Source: an uncultured Lachnospiraceae bacterium
GTDB lineage: Bacteria > Bacillota_A > Clostridia > Lachnospirales > Lachnospiraceae
Assembly (NCBI GenBank): GCA_910587495.1
Contig: CAJUMT010000010.1
Span: 587 to 36,643, forward strand
Length of the DNA: 36,057 bases
Reading direction: 5' to 3'
Below, piece by piece: positions 16,188 through 25,091 of the stretch. A model generated the notes under the pieces. It did not search any database. It was not told where the DNA came from and saw only the letters and a list, made by a program, of their open reading frames with translations. Numbering within the stretch: the stretch's first letter is position 1; each line of letters opens with the position of its first letter. The position numbers and the translations under genes are program-made.

Positions 16188-16235
16188 CGGGCATCTGCCC
16201 CTGACTGTCAGGAACAGATGCCCGATCTTTATTTT
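16188..16235. terminator. Bidirectional terminator between pyrG and the REC-GGDEF gene
   Basis: A 10-bp perfect stem (16188-16197 with 16215-16224) encloses an inner inverted repeat. A T-rich tail follows on the plus strand (16226-16235). The minus strand also has TTTTT just after the stem. It ends both pyrG and the four-gene chaperone operon. Confidence 0.85.
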
Positions 16236-17146
16236 TCCCTCCACTTTTCCTTTTTTTCATTAGACCACACTACCATATTTCTGCCGGTTCCTTTTGCCTC
16301 ATACAGCATATTATCCGCAATTTTCAGGCAACTCTCGTAAGAATCCCCTTCTTTTGGAAAACAGGTAAACCCGCCGACGCTGATCGTGACCCACTCAGAC
16401 ACCGAAGGATTATGAGGGATATGTAGACTTTCCACTGCCTGACGAATTCTTTTCATAAATTCATAAGCACCCCGAGGGCTGTTATTTAAGAAAATCACGA
16501 CAAACTCTTCCCCTCCGTAGCGGGCGAAAAAGTCAGTGGCACGTTTCAAATAAGAAGATACGGTTTTAGCCACCGAAGCCAGCACCTTATCTCCCGCAGG
16601 ATGTCCGAACGTGTCATTGTACACTTTGAATTTATCCACATCAATCATGCAGACCGAAAAAGAAACCTCAAAACGGATGGCCTCCTGCCACTTCATCCGA
16701 CTGTTGTTTTCATAGCTTCTCCGGTTGGCGACACCGGTCAGCTCATCTAACATCGCCTGCTCCCTGTAGCGCATCTGATAATTAAACAACCGAATGTGCG
16801 TATTGACTCTTGCTTTTACGATCGTTGGATTGAATGGTTTGGTAATGTAATCCACCGCCCCTAATATAAGCCCCCGCTCTTCATTCTCCGTATCGTCAAG
16901 GCTGGTAATCAGAATTACCGGAAAATGTCTGGTAAGCGCTGTTTCCTGGAGTTCTTTTAACAAACTAAAACCATTCATTCCCGGCATGATCACATCTAAA
17001 AGAATCAGAGAATACGCTCCTGTCCTTGCGTATTGAAGTCCCTTTTCCGCCGTCTGACATACCGTCACATCATACTCTTCCTGCAAAATATTTCTCACAA
17101 ATTTTGCCTGCACAGCACTGTCATCAATAATTAAAATTTTATCCAT
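16229..17146 (-). CDS. Response regulator with diguanylate cyclase output (REC-GGDEF)
   Basis: A 305-aa protein. The receiver domain (1-125) has the acidic pair Asp8-Asp9, phospho-acceptor Asp51 in LLDVIMPGMNGF, Thr81, and Lys103 in TKPF, so it looks phosphorylatable. The GGDEF domain (about 130-300) keeps GGEEF (211-215), DELTGVANRR and DVDKFKVYND. It also has an inhibitory RxxD (RATD, 202-205) five residues before the active site. It should make cyclic di-GMP with product inhibition. No cognate histidine kinase is adjacent. Its ATG overlaps the upstream methyltransferase by 8 bp with a GGAG site inside that gene, so it is translated from the chaperone operon. Substrate choice is inferred from motifs. 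Confidence 0.92.
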   Translation of the reverse strand: MDKILIIDDSAVQAKFVRNILQEEYDVTVCQTAEKGLQYARTGAYSLILLDVIMPGMNGFSLLKELQETALTRHFPVILITSLDDTENEERGLILGAVDYITKPFNPTIVKARVNTHIRLFNYQMRYREQAMLDELTGVANRRSYENNSRMKWQEAIRFEVSFSVCMIDVDKFKVYNDTFGHPAGDKVLASVAKTVSSYLKRATDFFARYGGEEFVVIFLNNSPRGAYEFMKRIRQAVESLHIPHNPSVSEWVTISVGGFTCFPKEGDSYESCLKIADNMLYEAKGTGRNMVVWSNEKKEKWREK

Positions 17147-18308
17147 AAATATGCTCCTCTCTTATATCCCCGGCAAGCAGTTCGTCCAGTTTAGGCCGGA
17201 AGCCAAACTGCCGTTTTACAGACTCAACTTCCTGGCGGGCTTTTGTTCTGACCGACCTGGGAAGCACGGTCCGCACCGCCCGGATCAGTATGTTTTTGGG
17301 CGTATGGGAAAGATCGACAAATTCTAAAAGCTGTGTCTTATACCCGCACTCCGTCAGCAAATTTCCGCGTATAGCGTCTGTCAGCAAAGCTGCCATGCGC
17401 TCTTTTACAATACCGTAGCGGGTCATCAGAGCATACTCTGCACTCGCCATCTGACGGTTCAGCTCATGCTGGCAACAGGGAACTGAAAAGATCAGCTTCG
17501 CCTTCCATCGGACCGCGTTATAAAGGGCATAATCCGTAGCCGTATCACAGGCGTGAAGAGAAATCACCATATCCACAGGACAGGAAACCTCATACCCGCA
17601 AATGTCCCCCAGCTCAAAATGGAGTTTTTTATAACCATATTTTTCTGCCGCGCGGTTGCAGTTTTCAATGACATCAGCTTTCAGATCCAGCCCTACCATA
17701 TACACATCCATGGATTTTACTTCTGTAAGGTAATAATAAAGAATAAAAGTCAGATAAGATTTACCACATCCAAAATCAATCACATGAATCGTTCTATCTT
17801 TGGGAAGGCAATCAATCTCATCTTCTATCAGCTCCACAAATCGATTGATCTGTTTGTACTTGTCGTACATAGAGCGGACGACTTTCCCCTCTGCGGTAAA
17901 AATACCCATATCCTTAAGAGGCGGAATTACCATCCCTTCCTGTAATATGTAATTTTTTTTACGATCATGAGAAGTTTTTGCCTTCGGGGCTTTGATCGTA
18001 TTTTTCTTCTGACAGAAAATCTTTCCTCCTTTGGATATGCGAATTGTATATTCTTTACTTTCATCCCAGGCGTTACACTGTCTGAAACCGCCCTGCATGG
18101 CTTCCAAAAGAAATGTAAAAGCTTCTTCTACGGACAGATTCTCATGAAACACCTGTGTCCTCGTGTATTTTTCCACCTGCCAACCTGTCTCAAGGCGGTT
18201 CATCACCAGCTTATCAAAGCTGGATTCCGCCTTAAAAACAGGATTGCTTATGACAACTTTATAAGGACCTGCTTCCCACATGGTATAAAGCATCTGCTGC
18301 AAATCCAT
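17139..18308 (-). CDS. SAM-dependent methyltransferase, PF13679 type
   Basis: A 389-aa protein. The N-terminal 130 residues match nothing I recognise. The remainder is a Rossmann methyltransferase resembling the Methyltransf_32 (PF13679) group, which includes eukaryotic METTL25 and GSTCD. Motif I is VIDFGCGKSYLTF (about 176-188), GLDLKADVI carries the SAM-ribose acid, and ISLHACDTATDYAL and FSVPCCQHE are group-typical segments. Start ATG 18308 is preferred because GGGAG precedes it and only 4 bp then separate it from the Hsp70 stop; further in-frame codons reach 18347 inside that gene. It overlaps the GGDEF gene. The substrate is unknown; a protein or ribosomal target is a guess from the family. 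Confidence 0.85.
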   Translation of the reverse strand: MDLQQMLYTMWEAGPYKVVISNPVFKAESSFDKLVMNRLETGWQVEKYTRTQVFHENLSVEEAFTFLLEAMQGGFRQCNAWDESKEYTIRISKGGKIFCQKKNTIKAPKAKTSHDRKKNYILQEGMVIPPLKDMGIFTAEGKVVRSMYDKYKQINRFVELIEDEIDCLPKDRTIHVIDFGCGKSYLTFILYYYLTEVKSMDVYMVGLDLKADVIENCNRAAEKYGYKKLHFELGDICGYEVSCPVDMVISLHACDTATDYALYNAVRWKAKLIFSVPCCQHELNRQMASAEYALMTRYGIVKERMAALLTDAIRGNLLTECGYKTQLLEFVDLSHTPKNILIRAVRTVLPRSVRTKARQEVESVKRQFGFRPKLDELLAGDIREEHIYG

Positions 18309-18312
18309 GTCC

Positions 18313-20007
18313 CTACTCCCATTCATCATGTTTTTCCAGAAATTCAATCAACTCCTGCTTTGTCTCCGCGATCCGATCTGCATCATAAGAATCCAGCGCA
18401 TGCTCAAAATTTCTGAGAACACGCTCTGCCTGTGTACGTTTAATTCCCAGGCTTTCCTCATAGATCCGCTCTCCCCGAAGCAGCAGGAATTTATTCTCCT
18501 CCTTTTCCCTGGGATGAATCTTCAGGTAAGACAATGTCTCCAAACGCTCTTCTATCTCTTCTTCACTCATGTCAAGTCCCTGATCTTTGAACACCTGACG
18601 CACTTTTTTACCGTCTGAGACAGATTTAATCTCTACCTCCAGGATCGAGTTAATATCATAAGTATAGGTAACATCCACCGCTTCTTCCCCTGCTTTACCT
18701 GCTGGCACATCAATAAAAAGCTCACCCAAAGACAGATTATTAGAGGCAAACCGGCTTTCTCCTTGAAGAATATGAACCCGTATTTTGGTCTGATTATCCC
18801 TTACCGTATACAGACGTTCCGTACGACTGGCAGGAATCACCGTGTTCCTCTCTATAATCGGCAGAAACACGCCGTCTTCAAACCGGTGTTCTGCGTATTC
18901 CCTGACCACCTCCGTACCCAGGGTAAAGGGGCAGACATCCGTTAAGATCACCTCACGGACACTGTCTTTTCGCTCTTTCATAGCAGCCTGAATCGCTGCT
19001 CCTAATGCTACGGTTTCGTCAGGGTTCACGTTGGTATCCGGCAGCATATGGAACAATTTACCCGCGAATTTACGGATCACCGGAGATTTAGTGGCACCGC
19101 CTACCAGAACCACCTTATCAATATCTGACAAACGGATATGAGCATCTTTTAAACTCCTCTTGACCGGTTGGCGTATTCTGTCCAGAAGTTCTTCACAGGC
19201 CTCCTCATAATCAGAAAGCTCCACTGTGAATGTATATTCTTCTCCTTTGACATTGCATTTCATAACAGATGTGCGGGACTGACCAAACCCCATCTTGCAC
19301 AACTCCGCCTGCTTCCTTATGTGAGCACAAATCTTTTCATTCAGAGAAAACCGGTCAATCTGGGGAAATTCCTCATAAAACATCTTCTCCAATACGGCTG
19401 TAAAATCTTCTCCTCCAAGAAAATTGTCTCCCGCCACTGCATGTACTTCCAGTATTGTATCATAAAGCTCCAGTATTGATACATCAAATGTGCCGCCGCC
19501 CAAATCAAACACAAGAAATCTGGCCTGTCCCTTTTGCTGCCACAGACCATAAGCAATTGCCGCTGCCGTGGGTTCGCTGATAATACGCTCTACCTTTAGC
19601 CCCGCCAGTTCCCCGGCCCTCTTAGTGGCACGTCTTCTGGCGTCGTTAAAGTAAGCAGGTACGCTGATCACAGCCTCCGTCACCGGCTCCCCCAAGTAGG
19701 CCTCCGCGTCTTCTTTTAGAAAACGCAGAACAAAAGAAGAAAGTTCTTCTGCCGTAAACGACTTATTACCCAGCGTAAATTTACGATTGCTGCCCATGCT
19801 CCGTTTAAACAAAGAGGCGCCTCTGTCAGGATGAAGCAGCATTTGTTCTATCGCCGATTCGCCCACATAGATTTGTCCTTCTTCATCGATACCAACTACC
19901 GACGGAGTCATGGATTTTCCAAGCCGATTGGGGATAATCTTTGGCCCGTCTTCTGTATAATATGCCACAAGGCTGTTCGTTGTCCCAAGATCAATTCCTA
20001 CTATCAT
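18313..20007 (-). CDS. hscC: HscC-type Hsp70 chaperone
   Basis: A 564-aa Hsp70, shorter than DnaK (about 610-640). The ATPase domain has IDLGTTNSLV (5-14), Lys68 at the catalytic position, VPAYFNDARRRAT, DLGGGTFD (168-175) and VVLVGGATKSPVI. The interdomain segment reads LTDVCPFTLGTEV, which resembles HscC rather than the DnaK pattern LDVTPLSLG. A beta substrate-binding domain follows. The helical lid is shortened, and the chain ends EKHDEWE rather than with the disordered DnaK tail. ATG 20007 directly abuts the TAG of the TPR gene. No grpE or dnaJ lies nearby, so this is a specialised chaperone rather than the main one. The HscC name rests on remembered similarity. Confidence 0.88.
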   Translation of the reverse strand: MIVGIDLGTTNSLVAYYTEDGPKIIPNRLGKSMTPSVVGIDEEGQIYVGESAIEQMLLHPDRGASLFKRSMGSNRKFTLGNKSFTAEELSSFVLRFLKEDAEAYLGEPVTEAVISVPAYFNDARRRATKRAGELAGLKVERIISEPTAAAIAYGLWQQKGQARFLVFDLGGGTFDVSILELYDTILEVHAVAGDNFLGGEDFTAVLEKMFYEEFPQIDRFSLNEKICAHIRKQAELCKMGFGQSRTSVMKCNVKGEEYTFTVELSDYEEACEELLDRIRQPVKRSLKDAHIRLSDIDKVVLVGGATKSPVIRKFAGKLFHMLPDTNVNPDETVALGAAIQAAMKERKDSVREVILTDVCPFTLGTEVVREYAEHRFEDGVFLPIIERNTVIPASRTERLYTVRDNQTKIRVHILQGESRFASNNLSLGELFIDVPAGKAGEEAVDVTYTYDINSILEVEIKSVSDGKKVRQVFKDQGLDMSEEEIEERLETLSYLKIHPREKEENKFLLLRGERIYEESLGIKRTQAERVLRNFEHALDSYDADRIAETKQELIEFLEKHDEWE

Positions 20008-23000
20008 CTATTTTCCCGTCTCCTTACGAAGTTTTTTGACCATTTCTTTCAATTCCAAATCGTGCGCGCTGATGTTTAAAGCTTTTTCATAATTTTCTAA
20101 AGCGTCCCGTTTATATTTCCCCCCAAGGCCTACATAATATAGTCCGAGGTTTCGATATTTTTCATAACATTCTGAAAAGCGGCAATGCTCGCACCGATAG
20201 CCGTCTCCCATCTGCCCAAACAACTCGTATGCTTTCTCCGCCTGGCCCATATACAGATAACATTCCCCGATCCTTGACAAATGCAGCGGACGGCTGGCCG
20301 GATATTCCAGATATGCTTCCTCTGAATAGGCATCCGCAAGATACAGATCCAGCGCCTTTTTTGCGTGTTCTGCTGCCTCTTTTAGATTTCCGGACAGGTA
20401 GTACGCCCTGGCCTGGAACCGTTCGTTTGTCCCATGCGCATTCCTAGACGCACTCCAGCCTGCTTTTGAAAGACCCTGGTTCGCTTTCTGAAGGATCGCA
20501 ATGGCTCCTTTATAATCAAAATATTGGGTTATCAGACGCTCCGCATAATCATTGTATCTGTAATAAGCATCCCCTTTAATATCCGCCGTCTGCATCGCCT
20601 TTTTATAATTCCCTTTGGCCCGAAGAAATTTTCCCTGGGCAAACAGGGCGTCGCCGATTTTTATCAGATATTCTTTATTCTGCCATTTGGAACCTGCTGT
20701 CTCATAGGTTTTGATCGCCTTTTGATAATTTCCCATGTAAAAATACATATCCCCGATCTCCTGATAAAAGGAAATGCGGTCCGGATACCACTCAAGGTCC
20801 TTCTCATAGCAATCCACCGCGCGCTCATATTCTCCTAAAATCTCGTAACAATCCGCCATATTGCTGTAGGGAAGCACACGCTTATCATTTCTTTGCTTTA
20901 GAGCCGCCAAAGACTTTTCATACATTTCAATACTTTTTTTGTAGTCGCCTTTATGCTTATAGCAGTAGCCCATATTATTATAAGCAGCCCAGTCGTCCGG
21001 CTGATAAGTCAGCGCTTTTTCAAAGTCTTCTATGGCTTTTTCAAGCTGCATGACTTCCATATACATAAGTCCCCGATGAACCAGTATATAACAGCCTTCC
21101 CAGTTTTCTATCTCATGTTTTATATAGACCATGGCTCTGGAGAAATCTTCCGGATCATACCCTGTCTTGTATCTCTCCATATAAATATCCGAAATTTTCT
21201 CATTCACGTCCCGATATCCGGCATCCTGCTCCGCCGCTTTCATAAAATGCGAAAGCGCCGTCTCACTGTCTCCCATACCCTCATAACAGCAGCCGACTCC
21301 ATAATAATATACGGCAGTCCCCTCATAATCCTCTTTGGCTGTCTGATAGGCCGAAAGCGCCTCTTTATACTGATCTTTCTGACGGAGCAGATCGCCTTTT
21401 ACCATAAAATATTGTCCCCTGGAAGGATTTTGACGGATTGCCATACCCAGATGCTTAAGAGCTGTATCCAACTGGCCGTTGTCCCAATACAGAAGTGCCG
21501 TCTCATATTCAATCTCCGATGAATCCTCCAGATCCGTCTCTTCCGGATTCACGGACTTTTTGAGTTCCTGGACAATGCCCATGGGTTCTTCCCGCTCCTG
21601 CTCGCTTTGCGCCAGGTTCCGAAGAATCTTCACTTGGAACAGCTTCATCTCGTCGCTGAACTCCACTCCATTCTCCGTAGCGCGCGCAAGGACGCCTTTC
21701 GCGTCCTCATACTGACGGCAGAAGAAAAACACTTTGGCCGCCAGCAGATATGGCATATAATACCCTGGATAGATCTCCACCGCCCGGTAGTAGTCATCCA
21801 CTACTCCCTGGGATTTCTGCATCTCAAAATATGCCTTCTGGCGGTTTACATAGGCCGGATAATAGCCGCTTTCCCCGGCTATGATCTGATCACATTTATC
21901 CACCGCACGCTCATACTCTTCCATGCTAAGATATGTTTCTGCCAGGGTATTCATGGCTCCGAATTTTTCCGACAGGTCGGTGATCTCTTCTTCTGCTCTC
22001 TTAAGCATTTCCACTGCTTCGTCGTATTCTTCGGTCTTTGTCAAACAAAAGCCCAACATCAAATAGGCAGTCCCTTTTCTGCGCAGCCGTTTCTGCGACT
22101 CTTCACTTCCGTCGTCTACAGTCTCCAGGATCATGGACAGCCAGATCCTCAGCTCTGGTACTGCTTCTTTATTTTTCCCCAAAGCCGCCAGTACACGACC
22201 TTTCAGATTGTGATAACTGTAATAAATATCATCTGCCGGATTCATATCATCCAGGATGCGGAGTGATTCTTCCATCTCCCGGTCCTGATATTTACACCAA
22301 GCAATCTCCAGAAGAACCGCGTCTTTATCTGGTCCGTCTTCCAGTTCTGTCAGCTTGCGCCCATATTGACGCAGTAAAAGTTCGTTGGCGCGCTTAATAT
22401 ATTCGTCAACCCGCTGGCCGGAACCATCCTGCTCCCATATATCCAGCGCCATATCTTTTGCTTTTTCTGCGGTTTCTTCATTTTCCAGATAATATTTAAT
22501 CAACCCGATCCTGGCATCATGGTTGTCCGGCGACCGGCTCCACAGTGCAAAAGCCTCTTCCTTATCCCCCAGCGTCCATTTCACATTCGCTGCCCGAAGG
22601 AGAAGGTATTGATCCTCGGGCCAGTCTGCAATGAGTTTTTGCGCCAAAGTATCCGCCTGCTCAAGTTCTCCTTTTGCCTCCAGCACACGCACACGCTCCG
22701 CATCCTCCCAGGGATACCAGACGCCGTAAGCAGCTATATCCGAAAGCTTTTCCTCCGCCTGCTTCCACTCCTCCTGGTCGCACAGTCCTCTTAAATCCTG
22801 ATAAGTTCGGATATATTCGTCTACATTCGTATCCTCCACAGACAATGTATCGTCTCTTAAGCGCATCCTGTCAAAATTCACATAATAGTCATACTGTATA
22901 TAATGTCTGATATATTCCAGAAAGTCTTCAGGATAATGTTCTTTTAGATTGTCATAATCTTCCATGATCTGGAATTCGTCATCCAGACTCTTCCAGACCT

Positions 23001-23382
23001 CTCTGGGCAAATAGAAGCAGGACATCAAATATCTAAGTATGGCATCCCTCGCTTCCAAAGAAGTATCCAGGCTTTGGCAATACTCATCCTCGAAAAGCGC
23101 CTTCCACGCTTCCGCATTCCCTCTGCTTCGGAAATCTTTATATACTTTATCTACTTTGTCGATCCAAATATCTTTTTCCGTCTTCGGTTGTTCTTCTTTT
23201 TCTTCTTCTGATCTGCGCAGCAGCTCAAGTGCCTGCTCATAAGCCTCCCGGAGTTTCCGGAAGCCTTCCGGATCATCTTCGGGGTTTGTTCCCTTTAGTT
23301 TTTGCATATAAGCCGCTTTTATGCTCCGCTCATCCGTCAGTTCGCGGAGTCCTAATATCTGGTATACCAGTTCCTTTTCCAT
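20008..23382 (-). CDS. Large TPR protein with degenerate J-domain-like N-terminus
   Basis: An 1124-aa, probably cytoplasmic protein with no signal peptide or membrane segment. Residues 1-55 look like the second half of a J domain (VYQILGLRELTDERSIKAAY, then FRKLREAYEQAL). The HPD triad position reads NPE (33-35), so the Hsp70-stimulating motif is not intact. A linker rich in Glu, Gln and Lys follows, then tens of helical TPR-like repeats to the end, such as AAYNNMGYCYKHKGDYKKSIEMYEKSL. A short CEHCRFSEC cluster near residues 1063-1071 could bind metal. It heads the four-gene operon and abuts the Hsp70 gene. In Escherichia coli, HscC works with J-like proteins DjlB/DjlC, which supports a chaperone-scaffold role. 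Confidence 0.85.
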   Translation of the reverse strand: MEKELVYQILGLRELTDERSIKAAYMQKLKGTNPEDDPEGFRKLREAYEQALELLRRSEEEKEEQPKTEKDIWIDKVDKVYKDFRSRGNAEAWKALFEDEYCQSLDTSLEARDAILRYLMSCFYLPREVWKSLDDEFQIMEDYDNLKEHYPEDFLEYIRHYIQYDYYVNFDRMRLRDDTLSVEDTNVDEYIRTYQDLRGLCDQEEWKQAEEKLSDIAAYGVWYPWEDAERVRVLEAKGELEQADTLAQKLIADWPEDQYLLLRAANVKWTLGDKEEAFALWSRSPDNHDARIGLIKYYLENEETAEKAKDMALDIWEQDGSGQRVDEYIKRANELLLRQYGRKLTELEDGPDKDAVLLEIAWCKYQDREMEESLRILDDMNPADDIYYSYHNLKGRVLAALGKNKEAVPELRIWLSMILETVDDGSEESQKRLRRKGTAYLMLGFCLTKTEEYDEAVEMLKRAEEEITDLSEKFGAMNTLAETYLSMEEYERAVDKCDQIIAGESGYYPAYVNRQKAYFEMQKSQGVVDDYYRAVEIYPGYYMPYLLAAKVFFFCRQYEDAKGVLARATENGVEFSDEMKLFQVKILRNLAQSEQEREEPMGIVQELKKSVNPEETDLEDSSEIEYETALLYWDNGQLDTALKHLGMAIRQNPSRGQYFMVKGDLLRQKDQYKEALSAYQTAKEDYEGTAVYYYGVGCCYEGMGDSETALSHFMKAAEQDAGYRDVNEKISDIYMERYKTGYDPEDFSRAMVYIKHEIENWEGCYILVHRGLMYMEVMQLEKAIEDFEKALTYQPDDWAAYNNMGYCYKHKGDYKKSIEMYEKSLAALKQRNDKRVLPYSNMADCYEILGEYERAVDCYEKDLEWYPDRISFYQEIGDMYFYMGNYQKAIKTYETAGSKWQNKEYLIKIGDALFAQGKFLRAKGNYKKAMQTADIKGDAYYRYNDYAERLITQYFDYKGAIAILQKANQGLSKAGWSASRNAHGTNERFQARAYYLSGNLKEAAEHAKKALDLYLADAYSEEAYLEYPASRPLHLSRIGECYLYMGQAEKAYELFGQMGDGYRCEHCRFSECYEKYRNLGLYYVGLGGKYKRDALENYEKALNISAHDLELKEMVKKLRKETGK

Positions 23383-23419
23383 CTTGCACCATACCTTTCC
23401 TTCCGCCTTTTCCTATAAC

Positions 23420-23428
23420 AGTATACCA
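23420..23428 (-). promoter_or_regulatory. Candidate extended -10 promoter of the chaperone operon
   Basis: On the minus strand, TGGTATACT gives an extended -10 (hexamer at 23420-23425) about 38 bp upstream of the TPR gene start. The -35 region is poor. An alternative pair is TTGCGC with TATAGG at 17 bp spacing. No CIRCE-type inverted repeat is visible, so HrcA heat-shock control is unlikely here. Confidence 0.4.
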
Positions 23429-23466
23429 CTATATGCGCAAAAAGGAAATGCCCTAAAAACAGATAT

Positions 23467-23489
23467 GGGAGGGATACTTTGTCCCTCCC
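23467..23489 (-). terminator. Terminator of putP
   Basis: A perfect 8-bp stem (GGGAGGGA at 23467-23474, TCCCTCCC at 23482-23489) with a 7-base loop lies just past the symporter stop. A T5 run follows after six bases on the minus strand. It separates the symporter from the chaperone operon. Confidence 0.75.
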
Positions 23490-23495
23490 TGCTTT

Positions 23496-25025
23496 TTATT
23501 TCATTGCCGCTACCCGGTCAAATTCGTCCTGGATCTCTTTAGACGGTTCTGCCGTCGCGAGACTCACTGCCACATGAACGGCAAGCCCTACCAGGAAAGC
23601 CGGCAGCAATTCATAAATACCCAGAACTCCGCCCATAGGGCGTACCAGAAATTTCCATATGAATACCATAACACCGCCGCTTAACATTCCCCACAATGCG
23701 CCCTGTTTGTTGGAACGCTTCCAAAACAAAGCCATCAGCACAAGAGGCCCGAAAGAAGCGCCAAAACCTGCCCAGGCAAAGGATACGATCTGGAATACAG
23801 AGCTGTTGGAATCTCTTGCAATAAATACACCGACCACCGCGATAACCAACACGGTAATCCGGGCCGTAAGCATTCCTGTCTTCTCATCCATATCCTTTAC
23901 AAACACTTCTTTTAAAATATTCTGAGAAGCGCTGGAGGACGCGGCAAGAAGCTGGGAGTCCGCTGTAGACATGGTAGCCGCCAGGATGCCTGCCAGGATT
24001 ACGCCTGCCACAAGAGCCGCCAATGCGCCATGCTGAGAAATAAGATCCGCAATGGTTATAATAATCGTCTCGGAGTCTTCCAGCACCGGAATAGAACCTA
24101 CACTTGTCATGGCGTTTCCGATCACACCGATAAAGATCGCCACAGCCATGGAGATTACCACCCAGACAGACGCCACACGCCTTGAAAGTGTCAGTTTCTT
24201 TGCATCTTCAATAGCCATAAAGCGCAGCAGCACATGAGGCATACCAAAATATCCAAGCCCCCAAGCAAGCATGGATGCGATCGTCAACGCGCCATAAGGA
24301 GCAGCTGTACCCGTAGCCGGATCATAGATCTGCGTCAAACTGAAATATCCCCCCATGGAGCGGGCATTGTCAATAATCGCTCCAAAACTACCCACATTAT
24401 TGATGCCAAAACCAAATACCACCAAAATCGCAACAGTCATAATAATACTCTGTAAAAAGTCGGATGTACTCGCTGCCAAAAAGCCGCCGAGAGTCGTATA
24501 GGCAACAATAACGACAGCACTGATCATCATAGCCGGCAGGTAATCCCATCCAAATAAACTGGAAAAAAGTTTTCCGCAGGCAGCAAAACCGGAGGCTGTA
24601 TACGGCACGAAAAATATAATGATCAATACCGCCGCTATGACCGACAAAAACTTTTTCTCATCTCTGTAACGGTTTGAAAAAAACAAAGGAAGCGTGGTTG
24701 CATTGCCCGCCTCACGGGTATAATGGCGCAACCTTTTCGCCACTACCAGCCAGTTAATATAAGTGCCGATGGCAAGCCCAATAGCCGTCCACGCGGCATC
24801 CGCCAGACCGGTCACATATGCCACACCCGGAAGTCCCATCAAAAGCCAGCTGCTCATATCCGACGCTTCCGCACTCATAGCGGTAACAAAAGGACCTAAT
24901 TTACGGCCTCCCAGGTAAAAGTCTTCTGTCGTACGGTTTTTCTTTGCCAGGACCACGCCGATTCCTACCACCACAATCAAGTAGATGACAATGGCCAAAA
25001 GCATCAGTAATTTAGTAGATACCAT
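23496..25025 (-). CDS. putP: Sodium:solute symporter, PutP (proline) type
   Basis: A 509-aa integral membrane protein of the sodium:solute symporter family, closest in pattern to Na+/proline PutP. Hydrophobic segments run throughout, consistent with about 13 membrane helices. Landmarks include EDFYLGGRKLGPFVTAMSAEASDMSSWLLMGLPG near the N-terminus (split here by short gaps in conservation) and GYFGMPHVLLRFMAI in the middle. AATMSTADSQLLAASSSASQ is the conserved helix 8-type sodium-binding segment. ATG 25025 with a GGGAG site is chosen over the longer frame to 25082. It stands alone, with its own promoter and terminator. The TetR gene upstream could regulate it. Proline as substrate is an inference. 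Confidence 0.9.
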   Translation of the reverse strand: MVSTKLLMLLAIVIYLIVVVGIGVVLAKKNRTTEDFYLGGRKLGPFVTAMSAEASDMSSWLLMGLPGVAYVTGLADAAWTAIGLAIGTYINWLVVAKRLRHYTREAGNATTLPLFFSNRYRDEKKFLSVIAAVLIIIFFVPYTASGFAACGKLFSSLFGWDYLPAMMISAVVIVAYTTLGGFLAASTSDFLQSIIMTVAILVVFGFGINNVGSFGAIIDNARSMGGYFSLTQIYDPATGTAAPYGALTIASMLAWGLGYFGMPHVLLRFMAIEDAKKLTLSRRVASVWVVISMAVAIFIGVIGNAMTSVGSIPVLEDSETIIITIADLISQHGALAALVAGVILAGILAATMSTADSQLLAASSSASQNILKEVFVKDMDEKTGMLTARITVLVIAVVGVFIARDSNSSVFQIVSFAWAGFGASFGPLVLMALFWKRSNKQGALWGMLSGGVMVFIWKFLVRPMGGVLGIYELLPAFLVGLAVHVAVSLATAEPSKEIQDEFDRVAAMK

Positions 25026-25091
25026 TTTTATTCTCCCTCTCATTCTATTTATATTCTGCAAAAAACAGCTTATTTTTTGCACTATTTTTGC

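Noticed and set aside
20953..21522. 189-aa plus-strand frame opposite the TPR gene
   Set aside because: It is a shadow of TPR codons; hydrophobic only because Glu/Lys-rich sense codons give Phe/Leu/Ile antisense.
23383..23460. CIRCE heat-shock operator upstream of the Hsp70 operon
   Set aside because: No 9-bp inverted repeat with the CIRCE core could be found; the operon is unlikely to be HrcA-controlled.
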